56,015 nt of DNA from an uncultured Clostridium sp. Lineage in GTDB: Bacteria > Bacillota > Clostridia > Lachnospirales > Lachnospiraceae. The stretch lies in the NCBI GenBank assembly GCA_900544905.1, contig UQXF01000006.1, positions 1-56,015 of the forward strand, in the 5' to 3' direction. The position numbers and the translations under genes are program-made. This document shows positions 23,579 through 31,718 of the stretch, in pieces; the stretch's first letter is position 1; each line of letters opens with the position of its first letter. Below the pieces are notes generated by a model. It worked only from the letters and a program-made list of their open reading frames with translations. It was not told where the DNA came from and ran no database searches.

Positions 23579-25063
23579 TCAGGATTTGCGTATCCGGCTC
23601 ACACAATCCTTCCAGCCGGCATACAGCTTACTCCTTTTTTCCTCCGCAAATGCCGGTGCAAACACACGGTCCCGCATCCAGTTTTCCTTTATTTCCTCTG
23701 TATCCTTATAATAGCCTGCCGCCAGTCCCGCCAGATAAGCTGCGCCAAGGGCAGTCGTCTCTGCCACCCTTGGACGTATAATCTCGCCGTGTAAAATATC
23801 CGCCTGAAACTGCAGGAGAAAATCATTGGCACTGGCTCCGCCATCCACCCGCAGGGAGGTAACCGGAATTTTTGAATCCTCCTCCATTGCGCGAATCACA
23901 TCCAAAGACTGGTAAGCCAGCGATTCCAATGTTGCCCGGACAAAATGTGCCCGGCTGCAGCCCCTGGATAATCCAAACACCGCCCCTCTGGCATAAGCAT
24001 CCCAGTAAGGTGCTCCCAGACCTGTAAATGCGGGCACTACATAGACGCCGTTGCTGTCAGGTACGGAATTTGCCAGCACCTCCGTCTCGGCAGCCGAATC
24101 AATCATTTTCAGTTCATCCCGCAGCCATTTAATGGCAGCTCCTGCCACAAACACGCTGCCCTCTAAGGCATACTGTACTTTTCCGTTTCTGCCGATGGCT
24201 ATGGTGGTGAGCAGCCCATTCTCCGAGTCCACCGCCCTGTCTCCTGTGTTCATCAGAAGAAAACAACCCGTTCCATATGTATTTTTACTCTCTCCTGCTT
24301 CAAAGCAGCACTGCCCGAACAATGCCGCCTGCTGGTCGCCAGCCACTCCCGCAATGGGAACCGGCTGCCCAAGAACAGAAGCCGCCGTTTGTCCATATAT
24401 TTCAGAGGAAGATTTCACCTCCGGCAGCATGCAGTCCGGTATATCAAATTTACAGAGCAGTTCCTTGTCCCAGCAAAGGTCATGAATATTATATAGCATG
24501 GTACGGGAGGCATTGGTCACATCCGTTGCAAAAATCCTGCCCCTGGACAGCTTATACATAAGCCATGTATCCACGGTTCCAAACAGAAGCTTCCCTTCCT
24601 CTGCCCTTTGTCTTGCGCCCTCTACATTATCCAGAATCCATTTCAGCTTGGTGGCAGAAAAATAAGGGTCCACAATGAGGCCGGTCTTTTCCTTAATGAC
24701 CCTGTCATAGCCCTCCGCTTTTAACTGCTCCACATAATCCGCCGTTCTCCTGCACTGCCATACAATGGCATGATAAACCGGCTCCCCGGTCTCTCTGTCC
24801 CACACAATGGTTGTCTCCCGCTGATTGGTAATTCCGATAGCCGCAATTTCCTCTGGCTCCATAGAGCATTTCGCCATTGCCTCTGCCATAACCCCCATCT
24901 GGGATGCCCATATTTCATTGGCATCATGCTCTACCCAGCCTGACTGCGGAAAATACTGGGTAAATTCCTTTTGTGCCATGGAAATAATATTCCCCTTTTT
25001 ATCAAATATAATGCACCGGGAGCTTGTTGTACCCTGGTCCAGCGCCATTAAATATTTTTTCAT
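23579..25063 (-). CDS. glpK: Glycerol kinase
   Basis: 494 aa, family length. Converts glycerol and ATP to glycerol 3-phosphate. FGGY fold with N-terminal DQGTTSSR (9-16), NQRETTIVWDRETGEP, and the C-terminal signature GLGAPYWDAYARGAVFGLSRG and RVDGGASANDFLLQFQAD (each quoted in part of the full motif). The start lies three bases after the WYL regulator's stop, so both are on one transcript. Confidence 0.95.
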   Translation of the reverse strand: MKKYLMALDQGTTSSRCIIFDKKGNIISMAQKEFTQYFPQSGWVEHDANEIWASQMGVMAEAMAKCSMEPEEIAAIGITNQRETTIVWDRETGEPVYHAIVWQCRRTADYVEQLKAEGYDRVIKEKTGLIVDPYFSATKLKWILDNVEGARQRAEEGKLLFGTVDTWLMYKLSRGRIFATDVTNASRTMLYNIHDLCWDKELLCKFDIPDCMLPEVKSSSEIYGQTAASVLGQPVPIAGVAGDQQAALFGQCCFEAGESKNTYGTGCFLLMNTGDRAVDSENGLLTTIAIGRNGKVQYALEGSVFVAGAAIKWLRDELKMIDSAAETEVLANSVPDSNGVYVVPAFTGLGAPYWDAYARGAVFGLSRGCSRAHFVRATLESLAYQSLDVIRAMEEDSKIPVTSLRVDGGASANDFLLQFQADILHGEIIRPRVAETTALGAAYLAGLAAGYYKDTEEIKENWMRDRVFAPAFAEEKRSKLYAGWKDCVSRIRKS

Positions 25064-25066
25064 TTC

Positions 25067-26056
25067 TTACACCCCGTTTTCATCCATACTTTGCATAAGC
25101 TGAAGTATCAGCTTCTTGTATTCTTCCGCCACCCAGTCCGGTGCTGTTATCCTTACCCTGCCTCCTAACCCGGCAATCCATCCAAAAAACTGGTTGCTTA
25201 CCTCCACTTCAACCGTGGCAGTGAAATGCTCCTCACTTACCGGATGCATCCACACAGCCTTTCCAAATCGGTCAATCACAACCCCTGCCAGTTCCCGGTC
25301 TGCCAGCAGGATCACTGTCTCCTGCCTGCCCTGAAACATCCCAAAGGTGGAAACAGAGTAGGAGGACAATTTCAATTGTTCAAACAGCTCTCTCCCCATC
25401 CGGGGCTTTTCCCGGACAGTAATCTGCCGCATTTTATCCACCCGGAAATGCTTTAACCGGTCTGCCTCTTCGTCATAACCCACCAGATAATATTTCTCAT
25501 CCTCCCAAATCAGAATCCAGGGCGAAATCACATATTTTTTCCCGTTATGCTTTGCCTGCATTTCCTTTTCCATATTCCAATTCCAGTAGGTGAAGGTAAT
25601 CTGGCAGTTTTTCTGTATTCCCTCAAAGACAGCATCCACATTGTAATAGATGCTTTCGTTCATGGTTTTGGCACGGTTCTTTATGTATATCTGCCGCCTT
25701 AACCTATCGCTGTCATGACGGCTCAGCAGCCTTCCAAGCTTGCAAATAAGCTCCTCCGACTTTTTTGCCGTGATGAATTTGGAAGCCTGCACTGCATCCG
25801 CTAAAAGCTTTAGCTCCGGCAATTCAAACTGTCTGCCGGCAAGATATGCCCCCTGCTTTGTTCTCACAATGTCAAAGCCAAACTCTGCCAGCTCCTCCAG
25901 ATACCGGTAAACCGCTTTCCGCTCGCAGCTGACGCCATACTGTTCCATCTGCTTTGAAAGCCGGGCTGCGGACATCGGATGCGCCTCGTCCGTCTCCTCC
26001 CACAGTATTTTTAAAATATATAATATCCGCATTACACGTTTTTCTTCTCTCCCCAC
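25067..26056 (-). CDS. WYL-domain transcriptional regulator
   Basis: 329 aa from GTG 26056 (GGGAGG upstream). N-terminal winged HTH (MSAARLSKQMEQYGVSCERK, about 27-46) of the DeoR/YafY type, then a WYL domain (about 140-210, with ISPWILIWEDEKYYLVGYD) that senses small ligands or nucleic acids, and a WCX C-terminal domain. Co-transcribed with glpK, so it may regulate glycerol use, but WYL proteins are diverse. Confidence 0.88.
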   Translation of the reverse strand: MGREEKRVMRILYILKILWEETDEAHPMSAARLSKQMEQYGVSCERKAVYRYLEELAEFGFDIVRTKQGAYLAGRQFELPELKLLADAVQASKFITAKKSEELICKLGRLLSRHDSDRLRRQIYIKNRAKTMNESIYYNVDAVFEGIQKNCQITFTYWNWNMEKEMQAKHNGKKYVISPWILIWEDEKYYLVGYDEEADRLKHFRVDKMRQITVREKPRMGRELFEQLKLSSYSVSTFGMFQGRQETVILLADRELAGVVIDRFGKAVWMHPVSEEHFTATVEVEVSNQFFGWIAGLGGRVRITAPDWVAEEYKKLILQLMQSMDENGV

Positions 26057-26109
26057 AAAGCCTCCCTGTATTTTTTATCTGTCGTCCCCTGCAAAAAAAC
26101 AACCTTCCG

Positions 26110-27267
26110 CTATATATAACTCTGGTCGATATGTACTACTGCATAATAATTTCCCTCTAAATCCTGCACCAGTTCTTCAATCTTATTCTTAACCTGTTCC
26201 GTACTCATTTTCAAATCATAGGGCGCCACTGCGTCAAAAATCAGATTGGTATGGGTATTTCCTGTCACCATACGGAAATCATGTATTGTCATTCTGTCAT
26301 CAATTAATTTTACCTGTCCGGCTACCAAATCCCGCATCCTGGCAACCTCTTCGTTATCTGTCTCGATGGGGTCCATATGAATTACTGCTTCACAAACCAG
26401 TTTTTCATCCAGCTCCCGCTCAATCCGGTCAATCAAATCATGTATCTCAAAGATATCATGGTCTCCCGGAACCTCTGCATGCAGTGAAATCATACGCCTT
26501 CCCGGACCATAATCGTGGACTACCAGGTCATGGATTCCCTTAACCATGTCATGGGACATCACAATCTGTTCAACCTGTTCTACAAATTCCTTATCCGGAG
26601 CTAATCCCATTAACGGGTCAAGGGTTTCCTTTGCTGCACGAATACCGGCATATAAAATGAACACTGCCACCAGCACACCGCACACTCCGTCAATATTTAT
26701 GCCTGCAAACCGCATAACAAGCATGGCAAGGAGAACAACGGTTGTGGCAACGGAATCCGACAACGAATCAATCGCTGTCGCCTCCATGGCGGCAGAACCG
26801 ATTTTCCTGCCCACAGAACGGTTATAAAATGCCATATAAAGCTTTACTGCAATGGAAACCAGTAGAATCACCATGGTCAGCGTACTGGTATCCACCGGCT
26901 TTGGATGGATAATTTTGTCCACAGAGCTGCGAAGCAGTTCAAAGCCCATTAACAAAATCGCAATTGATACCACAAATCCCGAAATATACTCAAACCGCCC
27001 ATGTCCAAACGGATGGTCCGGGTCCGGCTTTTTTCCCGCAAAAAGAAACCCCACCAGAGTGATAAAAGAAGAACCGGCGTCTGACAGATTATTAAATGCA
27101 TCTGCCGTGATTGCAACGGAACCGCTGATGATTCCCGCAAAATATTTTCCTGCAAACAAAAATACATTTAATAAAATTCCCACAATACTGCAAAGAGTTC
27201 CGTATGCCTTACGCTTAGCAGAACCCTCTTTCCCTCTTATAAATATTTTGGATAATATTGATATCAT
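26110..27267 (-). CDS. Cation diffusion facilitator transporter
   Basis: 385 aa from ATG 27267 (AAGGA 7 bases upstream). Six membrane helices with metal-site Asp residues in ITADAFNNLSDAG and AIDSLSDSVAT (the HxxxD/DxxxD sites), PDPDHPFGHGR after helix 2, then a cytosolic C-terminal domain with HAEVPGDHDIFEIHDLID. Exports Zn2+, Mn2+ or Fe2+ by proton exchange. The C-terminus is about 80 residues longer than the classic form, as in the YdfM/MamM-like long CDFs. Confidence 0.9.
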   Translation of the reverse strand: MISILSKIFIRGKEGSAKRKAYGTLCSIVGILLNVFLFAGKYFAGIISGSVAITADAFNNLSDAGSSFITLVGFLFAGKKPDPDHPFGHGRFEYISGFVVSIAILLMGFELLRSSVDKIIHPKPVDTSTLTMVILLVSIAVKLYMAFYNRSVGRKIGSAAMEATAIDSLSDSVATTVVLLAMLVMRFAGINIDGVCGVLVAVFILYAGIRAAKETLDPLMGLAPDKEFVEQVEQIVMSHDMVKGIHDLVVHDYGPGRRMISLHAEVPGDHDIFEIHDLIDRIERELDEKLVCEAVIHMDPIETDNEEVARMRDLVAGQVKLIDDRMTIHDFRMVTGNTHTNLIFDAVAPYDLKMSTEQVKNKIEELVQDLEGNYYAVVHIDQSYI

Positions 27268-27335
27268 GTTATCATCCTTCCCCATTTTATATTAAAGTGC
27301 TACTCTTATCTTATGCCGCTGGCAGCAAAAAGCTG

Positions 27336-28076
27336 CTAACATCCCAGCTGGCTTTTAATATCATTCAAAGCCGCATCCTCCATCACATGCTCAAGCTCCG
27401 GAAGCTTCTCACCATATTTGCGCATATAGGCAATCTCCAACAGTTCATCTGCAATTCTTGCATTTTTCGGCAATAACGGTCCATGGGAATAGGTTGCAAA
27501 GACATTCTTATAGCGCGCTCCCTCTGTTCCATCCTCTCCGTTGTTGCCATAACCCTTGACAATCTTTCCCATGGGCTTCACCTTATCTCCCAGCCAGGTC
27601 TGCCCATTGTGATTCTCAAAGCCCACAATCGGAAATGTCTCTCCGTCATCCCTGGTGTATTCATAGACAAAATTACCAATCATACGCTTATCGGAGGCTG
27701 TAGTATATACATCAATTCCTCCAAGAAAATCTACCCTTGTACCGTCTGCCGCCTCATAATATTTTCCCAGCATCTGGTAGCCGCCGCAAATCCCCAGGAT
27801 AACCGTTCCCTTTTCAATCTCATTTTTCAGCCATTCCGCCTTGTAGGCAAACAAATCCTTTACTAAAAGCTCCTGCTCAAAATCCTGTCCGCCGCCAATA
27901 AAAATGATGTCATATTGCTGGTCAGGATTCACCTCACCAAAGGATAATCTTGTTACCTCTGAGCCAATTCCACGCCATGCCAGCCGTTTTTCCATGGTGC
28001 GGATGTTACCGTTATCTCCATAGAGGTTTAATATATCATAGTATAAATGACAAATGTGTAAGCTTGTATTGCCCAT
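27336..28076 (-). CDS. gatD: Glutamine amidotransferase GatD, lipid II amidation
   Basis: 246 aa, class I GATase-like (CobB/CobQ type). Nucleophile C97 in LGICGGYQ and H198 in YSHGPLLPKN. With MurT it amidates the alpha-carboxyl of D-Glu in lipid II to D-isoGln, needed for cross-linking. AAAGGAG precedes ATG 28076. It is 183 bases from murT, separated by a GC-rich palindromic insert; these two are usually adjacent or overlapping. Confidence 0.93.
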   Translation of the reverse strand: MGNTSLHICHLYYDILNLYGDNGNIRTMEKRLAWRGIGSEVTRLSFGEVNPDQQYDIIFIGGGQDFEQELLVKDLFAYKAEWLKNEIEKGTVILGICGGYQMLGKYYEAADGTRVDFLGGIDVYTTASDKRMIGNFVYEYTRDDGETFPIVGFENHNGQTWLGDKVKPMGKIVKGYGNNGEDGTEGARYKNVFATYSHGPLLPKNARIADELLEIAYMRKYGEKLPELEHVMEDAALNDIKSQLGC

Positions 28077-28102
28077 TTTTTTCTCCTTTTATATTTTAGT
28101 CT

Positions 28103-28259
28103 GGTTGCGGGGTTTCCCTTCCCCGCAGTGCGCAGTGCCAACCTCGATTCCGCTCCGCTTCATCTCGGCCGCGGGCGTTCGCCCTATGTCAGGAAAAATA
28201 GACAGACTGCCTTTTGTGCAAGCACAACGGCAGCCAGTCTATTTTTCCTGACGCACTGC
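28103..28259. repeat. GC-rich palindromic insert between murT and gatD
   Basis: Contains GCGGGG/CCCCGC (28107-28126) or the rival GGTTG/CAACC pairing (28103-28143), GGGCG/CGCCC (28173-28184), and a 65-base hairpin 28188-28252: a 16-bp perfect outer stem (GTCAGGAAAAATAGAC and complement), a partly mismatched middle, and a 6-bp inner stem TTGTGC/GCACAA. GCAGTGC near the left (28125-28139, two overlapping copies) and GCACTGC at the right (28253-28259) form a terminal inverted repeat. It is much richer in GC than its neighbours and looks like a mobile palindromic unit or MITE remnant. It abuts the murT stop (28260). Confidence 0.65.
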
Positions 28260-29642
28260 TCATTGCTCTCGCGAATATTTCTTAAGGGGGACAAATTCAC
28301 TCAGCTTGTCCCGGAATTCCAGCATACAGGTATAGGAAAGTACCAGAAATGTCTGCTCACCGGACTGCTCTAACTGTGTAATCAAAGTCTTATAATCCTT
28401 TTCCACACTGAACTTATCCGTATCAAAATCCGCATATTTTAAACGAAGCTGCATATCATAAGCACGCTTTCCGGTAAAATAGAAATGCTTCGCCCCCGCT
28501 GCCGCTTCGGTCAGACGTTCAAATTCCACATCATAAATCCATGAGATGTCCTTGCCGTCTGCATAGTTATCATTGAGACCAAACACAATATTCCCTGCAG
28601 GCCGCTGCTGAATCAGAAACTGCAGCACCTCGTTAAAGCCTGCCGGATTCTTTACCAGAACCATATTCAGGGAGCTGTTTCCCAGCTGTACCTGCTCCAT
28701 CCGTCCAAAATGAGTGGTCAGGCTTCCAAGCACAGAAGCAATCTTATCCTCCGGCAGTCCAATCAAATGTGCCACAGCAGTGGCTGCCAGTGCATTATAC
28801 AAATTATAGCCGCCCGGCAGCATAACCTCTGCCTGCAGCTTCTTTCCGAAAACCTCCATCTCAACTACTTCTGAGCCATCTCTCCACTCGCATACCCTTG
28901 TCAGCGCCACATCCGGTGTCTGCCGTTTATAGCCACATTTTTCACAGTAAAAACCGCCCAGGTGGCCAAAGGTATGGTAATGATATTGATATTTGGTCTT
29001 GCAGTGAATACAGTAAACCGCATCCGAAATATCAGAAGAGGTTCCTTCATACAAAGGACCGTTCACGCCAAAATAATAGATTCCACTATTCGATAAATCC
29101 TTTAAAGAAGTGGTCAGGGAACAGTCTGCATTCAGTACCAGCTTCACATCAGGCAGCTGCTCCAGCCCTGCACGAATCTTATTAACGGTGGTCAGCACCT
29201 CACCATACCGGTCTAACTGGTCCCGGAATACATTGGTCACAACTGCCGTCACATCCAAATCTCCAAAATGCTCTACTATGGATTTGAGAGCGGCTTCGTC
29301 ACACTCCAGCAGGGCATAATCGGTCTTTACCCTGCCGCCAAGGGTGGCAGCTCCAACAAAAGCAGACACAATCCCTCCTAACAGGTTCGCTCCCGCATCA
29401 TTGCAAAACACCGTATTGCCGTTGGCTTCAATCATATCCCTTATCACATGGCAGGTGGTTGTCTTCCCATTGGTTCCTGTCACACAGATAATCTTCATAT
29501 TCTTCGCCAGATGTCCCAGAATATCCGGGCAGATTTTCAAAACCACCTTTCCCGGCAATGAAGTTCCGCCACTTCCTGCTAATTTTAAAATCTTTGTTGT
29601 AAACTTGCCAGCCCATACCGCTGCAGTTGCTCTAACACTCAT
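28260..29642 (-). CDS. murT: Lipid II isoglutaminyl synthase subunit MurT
   Basis: 460 aa from ATG 29642 (AAGGAG upstream). Mur-ligase fold with GTNGKTTT (56-63), a zinc ribbon C211-x-x-C214 ... C233-x-x-C236 typical of MurT, and the C-terminal DUF1727 domain containing NDNYADGKDISWIYDV. Activates the D-Glu carboxylate of lipid II for amidation by GatD. Own promoter at 29686-29714. Confidence 0.94.
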   Translation of the reverse strand: MSVRATAAVWAGKFTTKILKLAGSGGTSLPGKVVLKICPDILGHLAKNMKIICVTGTNGKTTTCHVIRDMIEANGNTVFCNDAGANLLGGIVSAFVGAATLGGRVKTDYALLECDEAALKSIVEHFGDLDVTAVVTNVFRDQLDRYGEVLTTVNKIRAGLEQLPDVKLVLNADCSLTTSLKDLSNSGIYYFGVNGPLYEGTSSDISDAVYCIHCKTKYQYHYHTFGHLGGFYCEKCGYKRQTPDVALTRVCEWRDGSEVVEMEVFGKKLQAEVMLPGGYNLYNALAATAVAHLIGLPEDKIASVLGSLTTHFGRMEQVQLGNSSLNMVLVKNPAGFNEVLQFLIQQRPAGNIVFGLNDNYADGKDISWIYDVEFERLTEAAAGAKHFYFTGKRAYDMQLRLKYADFDTDKFSVEKDYKTLITQLEQSGEQTFLVLSYTCMLEFRDKLSEFVPLKKYSREQ

Positions 29643-29685
29643 GTTGTTCTCCTTATCCACTTCCCGGCAAAGTAAAATTGTTTTT

Positions 29686-29714
29686 ATTATATTCTACTTT
29701 ATCCATATTTTCAA
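29686..29714 (-). promoter_or_regulatory. murT promoter
   Basis: TTGAAA (complement 29709-29714), 17 bases, TATAAT (complement 29686-29691), 44 bases before ATG. Confidence 0.75.
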
Positions 29715-29772
29715 TATATAATCGTTCAAATAATAATTATTTTATGAACATGGTTAAATAAAATAAACAACA

Positions 29773-29809
29773 AAAAGCTATTCCCTACCAATAATAGAGG
29801 ATAGCTTTT
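29773..29809 (-). terminator. Terminator of the aldose-epimerase-like gene
   Basis: AAAAGCTAT/ATAGCTTTT (29773-29781/29801-29809) with a partly paired loop, followed on the minus strand by a T-rich tract TTGTTGTTTATTTT. Confidence 0.75.
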
Positions 29810-29815
29810 ATCCGG

Positions 29816-30691
29816 TTATACGACCTGAATCTCAAATGCTGCTTCAAAGCTCTCATGAGGCGCAAGGCTGCTGCCATACTCTCTCTCTTCCAGTGTCCCT
29901 GTAAATGCCTCACTGTCACACCGCCCATACCATGGCTCAATACAGATAAACGGCGCATTTTTCTTTGCCGGAGACCATAGTCCAAATAACGGCGCATCAA
30001 AGGTTACCGTAAGATATGGGATTCCATCCGGCTTACAGAGAGAAACTCTGTGGACCTGTCCGCCTTCCACCACCAGGGCATCCTCATCAAACAGATTCTC
30101 TGTTATCTGCATTTTCCCCCCGTTAGTTTCCAGAATATTATCCTTCTTATACACCAGTCCGTTTTCACTGAGCTTGGAATAGACCAGATTTTTATCGGAG
30201 TCAAAGGCAATAAAATAGTCCGTCTGCCTGCCCTCACCATCCAGAGGACACATAAATGCCGGATGTCCCCCAATGGAAAAATACATCTGCTTTTCATCCT
30301 CATTTATCACCCTCCAGATAACCTTTATGGTATTATCCGTTAACACGTATCCGATTTCCAGTGTAAATGCAAAGGGATATTTTTCATAGGTTGTATCATC
30401 AGAGCTTAACGAAAACCATGCCTGCCTTCCATCATTGGACACAAGGGAAAATTCCATATCCCTGGCAAAGCCATGCTGTCCCATGGGATATGCCTTATCT
30501 CCATACAAAAACTCCTTGTTTTTCAAGCTGCCCACAAAAGGAAATAAAACCGGGGCACTCCGTTTCCAGAATCTCTCATCCCCATTCCACACATATTCCA
30601 CTCCGGTTTCTTTTTTTACTATACTACAAAGCTCTGCCCCAAAGTGGTTAATGGCCACCTTCCATTTATCATTTTCCAATACTGCCTGCAT
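29816..30691 (-). CDS. Aldose 1-epimerase-like (galactose mutarotase superfamily)
   Basis: 291 aa from ATG 30691 (GGAGGG upstream). LacX/YeaD-type mutarotase fold with GQHGFARD (about 71), GGHPAFMCPLDG (about 142) and CIEPWYGRCD (about 256), which hold the catalytic His and Glu positions. It converts alpha and beta anomers of a hexose or hexose-6-phosphate in the cytosol; the exact sugar is not predictable. Confidence 0.88.
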   Translation of the reverse strand: MQAVLENDKWKVAINHFGAELCSIVKKETGVEYVWNGDERFWKRSAPVLFPFVGSLKNKEFLYGDKAYPMGQHGFARDMEFSLVSNDGRQAWFSLSSDDTTYEKYPFAFTLEIGYVLTDNTIKVIWRVINEDEKQMYFSIGGHPAFMCPLDGEGRQTDYFIAFDSDKNLVYSKLSENGLVYKKDNILETNGGKMQITENLFDEDALVVEGGQVHRVSLCKPDGIPYLTVTFDAPLFGLWSPAKKNAPFICIEPWYGRCDSEAFTGTLEEREYGSSLAPHESFEAAFEIQVV

Positions 30692-30735
30692 GCCGCTCCC
30701 TCCTGTTCTTAAAACCAAAACAAAAACTTATTCTT

Positions 30736-31617
30736 TTACTTGCTATATTCTGCCTTCAGACCATTTAAATTCTCATAGGGAACGGTAAACCGCAGTGTAC
30801 CCTCTGCATAGGCTGCCAATGTATAGGTGTTTGCAATAAAGGTAATTCCCTCTTCATCCAGATACCATAAATCCTCCTGTAAAATATCATCCAGATAGTC
30901 CTGGTATTCCGGAACCAGGCGGTCCTTATAGGCATCGGATTCGCAAAGTGACAGCACATACTCCTTTGCCGCTGCAAGGAAGCTTTCCCTGTCATCCGTA
31001 ATGTCGTCCAAAGTCAGCCTTGCCCCGGTCTGGGTATCAAAATTCAGCCCGCTTACATAGGTATTACCGTGGACACCTCCTAAATTGGAATAATTACTCC
31101 TCTCAAAGGAAATAATTCTGCCATCGGCTCTTTTTTCCGTATAATTTACTTCATTCGCATAAGGCATCGCTTCTTCACCTGTGCCTTCCGTAAAGTAAGC
31201 TCCTGCCTCCGCCTCAATCTCGTCTACCCTGATATTAAATGCCTCTTCATCGCTGTCAAATTCCTGCTTAATTGCCGCCGTTGCAGCCTCATTTCCCTCC
31301 ACCGTTACCGTCGGTTTCTGATAAGAAGCCGATACAATGACGGTTCCATCCGCCAGGGTTCTGTCATCCTGCAGGGTTTCATAGGAAATTGTGACCCTGC
31401 TCTCTGTGCTCTCCTCCTGCTCCGTGCTCTCTGCAGCCTCCGTTTTCTCTTCCTGTGTTTCGGAAGAGCTCTCCTCACTGACGGACTCCGTATCCTCTGC
31501 AATCTCTGTCGTAACCTCACTGTCCGGCTCCTGCTCCGGCTGGGTTTGATTAACGGTACAGCCCGTTAATCCTGCCGCTAAAAATGCCGCCAAAATTAAT
31601 ACTGATTTATTCTTCAT
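30736..31617 (-). CDS. DUF3298/RsiV-like lipoprotein
   Basis: 293 aa from ATG 31617 (GAGAGG upstream). Lipobox LTGC (Cys about 20), an 80-residue Ser/Glu/Thr-rich linker, then a DUF4163-like plus DUF3298 domain with YSNLGGVHGNTYVSGLNFD and LTLDDI. In RsiV this domain binds lysozyme and controls a sigma factor, but here there is no N-terminal anti-sigma segment, so it is an outer-surface protein of unknown role. Confidence 0.8.
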   Translation of the reverse strand: MKNKSVLILAAFLAAGLTGCTVNQTQPEQEPDSEVTTEIAEDTESVSEESSSETQEEKTEAAESTEQEESTESRVTISYETLQDDRTLADGTVIVSASYQKPTVTVEGNEAATAAIKQEFDSDEEAFNIRVDEIEAEAGAYFTEGTGEEAMPYANEVNYTEKRADGRIISFERSNYSNLGGVHGNTYVSGLNFDTQTGARLTLDDITDDRESFLAAAKEYVLSLCESDAYKDRLVPEYQDYLDDILQEDLWYLDEEGITFIANTYTLAAYAEGTLRFTVPYENLNGLKAEYSK

Positions 31618-31665
31618 GTTTCTTCCTCTCTTCCATCCATATTGTATCCTTCCGGACACAGCTTC

Positions 31666-31694
31666 ATTTTATCATATGTGCAGTGAATACTCAA
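31666..31694 (-). promoter_or_regulatory. Possible promoter of the DUF3298-like gene
   Basis: TTGAGT (complement 31689-31694), 17 bases, TAAAAT (complement 31666-31671), located between jetC and this gene. Confidence 0.45.
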
Positions 31695-31718
31695 TTTCAA
31701 AGTAAGCATTGCCAATAA

